Shown: positions 57,082 to 64,000 of the stretch, piece after piece
Position numbering within the stretch: the stretch's first letter is position 1
Layout: the number at the start of each line of letters is the position of its first letter
Assembly: GCA_034440575.1 (NCBI GenBank)
Contig: JAOTOL010001520.1
Location: 992,001-1,056,000 of the forward strand
DNA length: 64,000 nt
From: Imbricaverruca yamaguchii
Taxonomy: Eukaryota; Arthropoda; Thecostraca; Neoverrucidae
Direction of reading: 5' to 3'
The notes under the pieces: generated by a model
What the model saw: only the letters and a program-made list of their open reading frames with translations
What the model was told of the DNA's origin: nothing
The model's database searches: none
Made by a program: the position numbers and the translations under genes

Positions 57082-58640
57082 TTAATGTTTGTCGGCACCT
57101 TTCGGTGCTTGTCGGAGCCAGGAGTGTAATTCTGGTGGATATGCTTGTTGGGTGCGGACAGCGGTAGTGGCGGCTGGCCCGCTGGACCCGTCCGGCCGAC
57201 CGGTGACCTTGGTATGGTCACGGCGGCCGGTTACTGCCGCGGGGGATGCCCGCCGGCTCGGAGTCGGTCGTGTCACGTGGGTGGCGGTGGGCGCTGGACG
57301 CGCAGGGCTCGATCGGCGGCTTGCTGGGGAACGTGGATTTCCTCCGGCAGCCGAGTGGCTGCGGGGTCTGGCATTCCTTGAGGAATTTGTTTGTGTGTGC
57401 GAAGTCGATGTGGTCTTTGTGTTTGGAGCCAGGGTGGTTTGTTTGTTTGTGGTCAATGGTGTGAGTTTTTGGAGTGGAGCTAAGCCAGGAATGATGTCGG
57501 TTTGCATCGAACAAGAGATGGTATTCACGCGGGGAGTGGGTGGAGCAATGGCGGCTGCCTGTGCATACGATTTTGTGGCCGGCGAGGTGGCCTCGACAGA
57601 CCGGCGGGCCTGGGGATAGGACACCCCGGTCGTAGCTTTCACTGCGCACACTTCCTTTTCCTTGCGCCAGACTGGGCAGATGGGTGATGTGGTCAGGTGA
57701 TCAGAGGTGTGGCAGTTCAGGCAGTGGGCTGGTTTGGAGCAGGTGGTCTCGGGATGGGGTGGTTCACCGCACTTGGAGCATCGGGCTGTTTGGCGGCATG
57801 TTTTGCTGCCATGGCCGAAGCGCTGGCAGTTAAAACAGCGGAGAGGATTGGGAATGAAGACACGGACTTGGAATCGTAGGTATCCGGCGAGGAGGGTCTT
57901 GGGAAGAGTGGTGGAATTGAACGTAAGGACAAGGAGGCTCGTATCACGTTTCTGGCCGTCTTTGAAGGAGGTGATGCGGCGGACGTGGGTCACCCCTCCG
58001 GCCTGAGCTCCGCTTGAATATCTGCCTCAGACATGAAGCGGAGCTCTGGCGCGAAGATGGTGCCCTTGGTGGTATTACGGTTGGAATGGAGGGAAATGGT
58101 GACGGATTTACCACAAAATGTGGTGGTGCGGAGGAGGGCTTTGGTTTGGGCTCTGGTTTGGGTTTTGATGACGAGGGTTCCGTTGGCAGGGGCTTCGATA
58201 TCAGGACTTGCTAAGGAGCAGATGGCAAGGAGCTGTTTGGTCGGCCAGAAAACGTTGATGCGACGGAAGGAGACGGATTCCTCGACAGGCTTAACGACTA
58301 CGTATGAGCCAGCGCTGTCGAGGTAGGGTTCGATGGGTTCAGGTGGTGAGGGCGTGGTCTGGTTCGAGCGATGGTCAGCGGCGTGTAGAGTGATGGTATG
58401 GTCCGAGAGTGAGGTCGTGGTCTTGGGATGAGCAGGGGTCGGTGATGTGCAGAGGGCTTCCATTGCATCATCAAGCGGAATTGTCTGGCGTTGGTCATCA
58501 GTGGCGGTATCGTGCGGAGGTGCATCAGGTGCCGAGTCCGTGTTCGTGCGACGGTCGTCAGTCGGGGCTAATGGCGGAAAATCAGAGTCGGAGTCCGTTG
58601 GAGAGCAGGGGTCGATGTCCTTCTTGCGTTTTTTCCCCAT
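57082..58640 (-). pseudogene. LINE ORF1 protein, copy 2 (one frameshift)
   Basis: Begins at ATG 58640 with the same MGKKRKKDIDPC start as copy 1. The frame breaks at a C-run (57993-57996, four C where copy 1 has five at 52272-52276), after about 215 codons, then continues in the next frame through all three zinc knuckles to the same KGADKH terminus. Apart from that base and a small Ala/Gly-codon length difference near the C-terminus it matches copy 1. Confidence 0.92.
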
Positions 58641-58906
58641 CGTGGGGAAAAAACCCTACCTAGTGTGGAAAGAAATAAAGTACGCACAGAAACCCAGGGA
58701 ACAGAAGTACAACGGAGACGAAAACCGAGTGAGGTGACGGGTGTCACCCCACTAGAAAAGAAGTTGAGAAAACGGGCGACGGGTGTCACCACACGAAAAT
58801 GAAAAATGAACTGCTATATCCAGCAGCCAATCACGCCAAGTCTGGCACGGCGCAGTGATCAGTGGCTCTGTGTATGGCGAGCAGGTAATACTGAACACTC
58901 CATGCC

Positions 58907-60015
58907 GTTTTGCTGCCATGGCCGAAGCGCTGGCAGTTAAAACAGCGGAGAGGATTGGGAATGAAGACACGGACTTGGAATCATAGGTATCCGGCGAGGA
59001 GGGTCTTGGGAAGAGTGGTGGAATTGAACGTAAGGACAAGGAGGCTCGTATCACGTTTCTGGCCATCTTTGAAGGAGGTGATGCGGCGGACGTGGGTCAC
59101 CCCCTCCGGCCCGAGCTCCGCCTGAATATCTGCCTCAGACATGAAGCGGAGCTCCGGCGCGAAGATGGTGCCCTTGGTGGTATTACGGTTGGAATGGAGG
59201 GAAATGGTGACGGATTTACCACAAAATGTGGTGGTGCGGAGGAGGGCTTTGGTTTAGGTTCTGGTTTGGGTTTTGATGACGAGGGTTCCGTTGGCAGGGG
59301 CTTCAATATCAGGATTTGCTAAGGAGCAGATGGCAAGGAGCTGTTTGGTCGGCCAGAAAACGTTGATGCGACGGAAGGAAACGGATTCCTCGACAGGCTT
59401 AACGACTACGTATGAGCCAGCGCTGTCGAGGTAGGGTTCGATGGGTTCAGGTGGTGAGGGCGTGGTCTGGTTCGAGCGATGGTCAGCGGCGTGTAGAGTG
59501 ATGGTATGGTCCGAGAGTGAGGTCGTGGTCTTGGGATGAGCAGGGGTCGGTGATGTGCAGAGGGCTTCCATTGCATCATCAAGCGGAATTGTCTGGCGTT
59601 GGTCATCAGTGGCGGTATCGTGCGGAGGTGCATCAGGTGCCGAGTCCGTGTTCGTGCGACGGTCGTCAGTCGGGGCTAATGGCGGAAAATCAGAGTCGGA
59701 GTCAGTTGGAGAGCAGGGGTCGATGTCCTTCTTGCGTTTTTCCCCATCTTGGGAAGAAAAAAACCCTACCCAAGGTGCAAATAAATATAAGTAAGCACAG
59801 GAACTCAGGGAACGGAAGTGCAACGGAGACGAAAATCGAGCGGGGTGACGGGTGTCACCTCACTAGGAAAGAAACTGAGAAATAAGAGCGACGGGTGTCA
59901 CCCAACGGAAATGAAAAATAAACTGCTATCTCCAGCAGCCAATCACGCCAAGTCTGGCACGGCGCAGTGATCAGTGGCTCTGTGTATGGCGAGCAGGTAA
60001 TACTGAACACTCCAT
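58907..60015 (-). mobile_element. LINE copy 3, 5' fragment only
   Basis: Contains the 5' leader and the first part of ORF1, up to the region of the first zinc knuckles (GTTTTGCTGCCATGGCCG, matching 52079 in copy 1), where it joins the 5' end of copy 2 through CATGCC. The ORF1 frame is broken near the start (five A instead of six after ATG at about 59744) and by a nonsense codon (complement TTA at 59254-59256). Its leader matches copy 1 closely, not copy 2. The outer 5' end is followed by the 11-bp target GTCGAGAGCTT at 60019-60029. A LINE truncated at its 3' end cannot come from simple target-primed reverse transcription, so rearrangement or misassembly is likely. Confidence 0.92.
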
Positions 60016-60029
60016 GTGGTCGAGAGCTT

Positions 60030-60740
60030 AATGGAGTTATAATTATGAAGAAAATGGCGATAAAGTGTTGCAGATGATTTGTAAATTAGCGCTGAATTAT
60101 TCTCTGCTCGGTGGTATGCGAAACGTGTGCGAAAATGTCCGAGAAAGTGGCGAAAAAGCAACAGAAGATGGCGTTCGAAGTCGGCTTTCGATAGCTGTCA
60201 GATGATGCACTATTGGCCGTTGTAGACGATTCTATTTGTTGCAGAAGATGCGACATGGTCGATAATCATGTCGATACGGTCGACAATCGAGCGATGGATG
60301 GCACCGCAAAAATGAAGCCTCACGGCGAGAGGGATAATTTGCAAAGAATGCTTATATGGAAATTTTGTGAAAATTGTTCATTGATGCGACAGAATGCCCA
60401 GGTAGGATGCGCTATTTTAGAAATTTAGTATGAGGATTATAAATGCGCACATCATTTGCAATGGAGCAATTTGTTTGTGAATTCTCGCAGAGGGAGTGTA
60501 ACGAAAAGTTGAGATAATAGAAAAAAGTTGTCGGTTGCTGCAAGGGGTTCTGGTCCCGTCTCCACCACTCCGGGCCTTTGATGCCTGATTTATGGGTTCG
60601 TGCGCCTACGGCAAAACCCTTCCCCGTTCTCCTCTTCCCGCGGCGGGTGTCCATGGTTGGGACTCGCCTGACTTCAGTTAAAGAGGACTTCAATTCTCTC
60701 GCCCCGCGGTTGCTTTGGGGCGGTGCGCGACGTGTTAGTG
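60030..60740. other. Unassigned right flank of LINE cluster
   Basis: Sequence adjoining the 11-bp target. No gene recognised. A GGGTTCGTGCGCC segment at about 60594 resembles a B-box only weakly and has no A-box partner. Confidence 0.4.
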
Positions 60741-61225
60741 TGTGTGCAGGGGTGATGTGTGGGAGTGGTGTGTGGGAGTGGTGCGTGTGCAGGGGTGGTG
60801 CGTGTGCAGGGGTGGTGCGTGTGCAGGGGTGGTGCGTGTGCAGGGGTGGCGTGTGGGAGTGGTGCGTGTGCAGGGGTGGCGTGTGGGAGTGGTGTGTGTG
60901 CAGGGGTGGCGTGTGGGAGTGGTGTGTGTGCAGGGTTGGCGTGTGGGAGTGGTGTGTGTGCAGGGTTGGCGTGTGGGAGTGGTGTGTGTGCAGGGTTGGC
61001 GTGCGGGAGTGGTGTGTGTGCAGGGGTGGCGTGTGGGAGTGGTGTGTGGGAGTGGTGTGTGTGCAGGGTTGGCGTGTGGGAGTGGTGTGTGCGCAGGGGT
61101 GGCGTGTGGGAGTGGTGCGTGTGCAGGGGTGGCGTGTGGGAGTGGTGTGTGTGCAGGGGTGGCGTGTGGGAGTAGTGTGTGTGCAAGGGTGGCGTGTGCA
61201 GGGATGGCGTGTGGGAGTGGTGTGT
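60741..61225. repeat. 30-bp GT-rich minisatellite
   Basis: The unit GTGCAGGGGTGGCGTGTGGG plus AGTGGTGTGT repeats at exact 30-bp spacing (60841, 60871, 60901 and onward), with a shorter 18-bp derivative (GTGCAGGGGTGGTGCGTG) at its left edge. It fades into GT/GC dinucleotides to about 61310. The 30-bp period keeps frames open on both strands; the peptides (GVACGSGVCA on +, Thr/His/Pro-rich on -) are by-products. Confidence 0.95.
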
Positions 61226-61359
61226 GTGAGGATGTGTTGGTGTGTGCTGGTGTGTGTGCGCGCGCGGGTGTGTTTGCGCGCGCGGGTGTGTTTGCGGGTG
61301 GTGTGCGCTTAGGTGGGCCGGTTGGCCCGGATTTAACCAGCCACTTGCATCGGTCAGAA

Positions 61360-62170
61360 TCTCGATAGATGTCTATGAAGGGCAGTATCTACATCGGAAG
61401 AAAGCTGATTCTATGGCATCTTATTTGAGACCATTTGAAATTGACTTGATAATGTAGAGTATATTTACAAATAGAAATACTACAATGCTTAGTAAATTCG
61501 AGACAACGACAGGTATCGTGCAGTTCAGTACAGAAACTACAGGGTTAAATACATATAAAAGTAGTCGAGTATAGCATCAGAAGGTAGCCGATTTTATGCC
61601 AGTTGATTTGAGTCCATTTGAAATTAGTTCGCTGTTGTAGAACATCCCACTTTCAATTTGAAGGAGTAGAATGTGATAATTTCAGACAGACTTTGAATTG
61701 AATGCAAAAATGACAGGGCTAGCTATCTATAAAAGTAGTTAAACATGGCATCAAAAGGCAGCTGATTTTATGTCATTTACTTGAGACCATTGGCTATTTA
61801 TTAGATAATGTGGAACATCTGATATACAACATAATTTGTGATGTGATAATTTGGAACACAAATTCTGGAATTGAGTGCAAAAGTGACAGGGGGAGTTATT
61901 AAACTTTCCTGGAAGTTATTCAAGATGATATAAAAAATGTAGCACGCTCGATTTTCGTTTCGTTAAGAACATTGGAAATTGTCAACACATCACACAGAAG
62001 ATGTATGACGCGCTTTTATCACAAGATGTTGGGTGACCAATTGCTTTCCTTTCACTTTAACGGCAGGGTTGTGACAGGGTGAAATGATTTCATAATAAAA
62101 TGAACTACACTTCATAAGAGAGCTTGTTTCAATGTTGTTCACATTTGACCATTGGAAATCACCTGCACCT
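61360..62170 (+). repeat. Diverged 180-bp tandem repeat, about five units
   Basis: The block TTGAGACCATTTG or a variant recurs at 61425, 61608, 61781, 61963 and 62142 (spacings 183, 173, 182, 179). In the first three units it is preceded by GGCATC/GATTTTATG-like sequence; TGACAGGG and TATAAAAGTAGT also recur between units. Strong divergence suggests an old satellite fragment. No coding potential. Confidence 0.82.
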
Positions 62171-62245
62171 TCTCTAGAAACTAGAATATAACATTAATCA
62201 GACCCAACCCACTCTGGTGGTGTTCTTTCAGAAACCCATCACCAG

Positions 62246-62281
62246 AGGCGCCACCGGTACTATGTCCGCTCATGGCGCCTA
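62246..62281. repeat. Short inverted repeat AGGCGCCA / TGGCGCCT
   Basis: Eight-base perfect arms around a 20-base loop. It could be a hairpin or a very small inverted-repeat element relic; no target duplication is visible. Confidence 0.6.
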
Positions 62282-62327
62282 ACGAAATAGTAGAGCTACT
62301 CTTAAGAGTGGTTAAGGTGGTTGAGTT

Positions 62328-62385
62328 GTGGTCATAGCCCCTCTTAACCTCTTAACCTCTTGGTTAAGAGGGGATGCATGACCAC
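62328..62385. repeat. Large imperfect palindrome
   Basis: The outer arms GTGGTCAT / ATGACCAC and inner arms CCCCTCTTAACC / GGTTAAGAGGGG are perfect complements, separated by a 2- versus 4-base bulge (AG versus the ATGC side), with the loop TCTTAACCTCTT. Twenty paired positions in all. It lies just past the 180-bp repeat. Confidence 0.92.
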
Positions 62386-62399
62386 CACATTCAATGCTC

Positions 62400-63090
62400 C
62401 CCTAAACCCCGTTTAAGCTGATGTGTTTTCTTGCAGGTATGGGTAGGATAGGTTAAGAAGGATTATATATCTTTATAAGAAAGATATCTTTTCTATGTTT
62501 TGAGCATTACTTTTTGTGGTGCATAACATCCATATCTCTTGTCAGTGCACTCTACATAGTGCATTCCAGTAGACACTGTCAAGACAAATTGTTATAATCG
62601 GTTCAGGAGGTTCCTTTCTGTACAGGTGGTGCAGGGTTTGAATCTCAGTGGCTTCAGTTATAACCTGACACGGTTTCGACATTCTAGCGTCTGTGTGTCT
62701 GTCAAAAGCCTTCCCACCAATTTCCACCATAGGCTATTTCCGGTGGAAAGTTGTCGCTGCCGAAGATTTTTGTACGACGTCAAGGAACTCCTTTACATGA
62801 AAAAAAACTTCATGCGTGTATCGGGGGGATGAGATTGATGGGGAGCAAATTGCAATTCATTTTTGGGTATTCATCTTATTTCGAGGAATTCGACGGGTTT
62901 TACTTTTTCGAGAAATCGTAAACAATATTTTTTTTTCCGAAGCTCGAATCAAACCAGCAGTTTGTTCCTAGTCTCCGGGTACGAGTTTCCACCACGGAGG
63001 AATGGCCCGCAGTGGTAAATTTTCACCGTCGTACGTTGTCGTGTTGGTACTTTTTTCCACCTCTTCTGTCAACCCCTACCCTCCGAGTCG
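62400..63090. other. Unassigned sequence
   Basis: No gene recognised. Confidence 0.4.
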
Positions 63091-63094
63091 ATTC

Positions 63095-63785
63095 AGGTTA
63101 ACTCTCCCCTCATATCCTGATACCACATCTCGGGGGGGGGGGAGGGATAGGCCCCCATCTAATCTCCAAACTAAGCGTCACATGAATACAAAATAGGGTT
63201 CATCGGAAAGCGCTAGACGAGTAGGGCAAGACATCATACCCCACAAAAATTGTCTACAAAAAAGTGACGTCACCAGGGCGCCAAGGCTTACATCGTCTTT
63301 GTGGCTCTTGGGAGTTCAATTTGAAGGAGATTTGAAGAAGAAAAAACAAAACTTATTTGGAATCAGAAAAGGGATGCGAAAGCGACCAGGGCATACAATT
63401 TTGGCCACCGAAAAATCAATTATTTTTTTTTGAAATTTCAGAATTTTGAGTTTTCAGGCTTTCTTTCATTTTTCTTGTCTAATGGGTAGAGCGGGCCGAA
63501 AAAATGTTGCTCCAAGTGAACTTGCTCCAATAAGAAAATGCTTACTTTACCCATACTTTTCAATATTAACTCTAATGGGCAAATATTACGAAATCAACAA
63601 GTAATCAAAAACGGAAAAAAATGAACAATTCCTCTGGTGCGTCTTGTTGCATCCCTAAAGATAAGGAAACGCTGAAAATTTCATTATAACATCTTTATCC
63701 GCTAAAGCGTGACGACTGGTTGAACTTTTTGGGAGGTGACCTCACTTGACCTTGAGTAACTCGTTGACCCTGGACCACTTGACTT
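63095..63785 (+). repeat. Dispersed repeat family, copy 2
   Basis: Same orientation and block order as 36690-37400: CTAATCTCCAAACTAAGCGTC (about 63159), CATCGGAAAGCGCTAGACGA, TTTGGAATCAGAAAAG, AACGCTGAAAATTTCATTA, CGACTGGTTGAACTTTT and GGAGGTGACCTCACTTGACC (about 63732). Diverged from copy 1 by substitutions and small indels. The true ends may extend beyond the limits given. Confidence 0.88.
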
Positions 63786-64000
63786 CAGAATGTTGCCACA
63801 ACATGCCAAATTGATGTGGGAAGAGGTAAGCCAAGTTTCGGCGCGCTGCCGCGCGCCGTTCTTTCACTGTGCGCGGATAACCTTAGGGAGGTCGTCAACG
63901 CCTCCCCCCCCCCCGGAGATGGCGCGGGTTAAGGGTCTGGAACACCCAACGTAGCGCCTCTCTTATAAGATATATTGAATGATAAGCATGCATTATTGGG
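63786..64000. other. Window end, unassigned
   Basis: No gene recognised. A C-run at 63904-63914 precedes a short GC-rich patch. Confidence 0.4.

Larger units (their letters stand above)
53202..58903 (-). mobile_element. I-superfamily LINE, copy 2 (full length)
   Basis: Same organisation as copy 1 and nearly identical through both ORFs. The 3' end reads TAATCAAATCAAATCA on the minus strand, directly against the 11-bp site at 53191-53201. The 5' leader (58641-58890) is clearly more diverged from copies 1 and 3 than the ORFs are. The outer 5' end (CATGGAGTGTTCAG on the minus strand, 58903) abuts copy 3 without the 11-bp site. Confidence 0.94.

Noticed and set aside
60674..61186. 170-codon His/Thr/Pro-rich minus-strand protein
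   Set aside because: Follows from the 30-bp GT-rich period; no start context or domain.
1..64000. CRISPR arrays, bacterial operons, phage or plasmid features
   Set aside because: Tandem arrays here lack unique spacers, and the intron-split gene, SINEs and LINEs show a eukaryotic nuclear origin.

Overview
This window looks like nuclear DNA from an invertebrate, most likely an arthropod and possibly a crustacean. The grounds are one intron-split transcription-factor gene with canonical GT/AG splice sites, tRNA-derived SINEs, an endonuclease/reverse transcriptase/RNase H LINE of the I superfamily, decayed transposon-type genes of kinds I associate with invertebrates, and dense minisatellites. 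There is no bacterial-style gene packing. The species cannot be named from the sequence.

The only host gene I can support is a basic helix-loop-helix (bHLH) transcription factor on the + strand in three exons (about 14472-15161, 17555-17687, 21294-21567). The bHLH domain is split across introns and the splice phases join exactly. It resembles the Mesp/sage group. Exon 1 appears to lack one C in a C-run, which breaks the frame near the N-terminus. Intron 2 carries a hAT-type miniature transposon with an 8-bp target duplication, and the last exon runs into a degenerate repeat.

Layout. 1-14400: no gene seen; a homopolymer block (638-1790), a 79-bp minisatellite (6631-8066), a degenerate 150-190 bp repeat field with nuclear-receptor-like half sites and a perfect palindrome (9230-10760), a SINE, a hammerhead-like motif (about 12780-12830) and nine 70-bp hairpin-forming repeats (13491-14120). 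14472-22130: the bHLH gene and its repeat-rich 3' flank. 22130-38400: no gene seen; 33-, 27- and 42-bp minisatellites whose period is a multiple of three and which therefore give long spurious open frames, a SINE with a perfect 14-bp target duplication, a GC-rich block with a perfect 19-bp-arm palindrome, a dispersed repeat shared with 63.1-63.8 kb, and a head-to-head SINE pair. 38400-44060: three decayed transposon-type genes of different families. 44060-47470: AT-rich, with one short open frame at its end. 47473-60015: three LINE units in tandem on the minus strand, two full-length and one 5' fragment, with the same 11-bp site at both outer ends and between units 1 and 2. 60030-64000: a GT-rich 30-bp minisatellite, a diverged 180-bp tandem repeat, a large imperfect palindrome and the second copy of the dispersed repeat.

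One theme recurs. Nearly every frame break in the bHLH gene and the LINE copies is a single-base change in a homopolymer, which points to residual assembly error as much as to genetic decay. The longest A/C and C tracts (0.6-1.8 kb, 16.7-16.8 kb) are also suspect.
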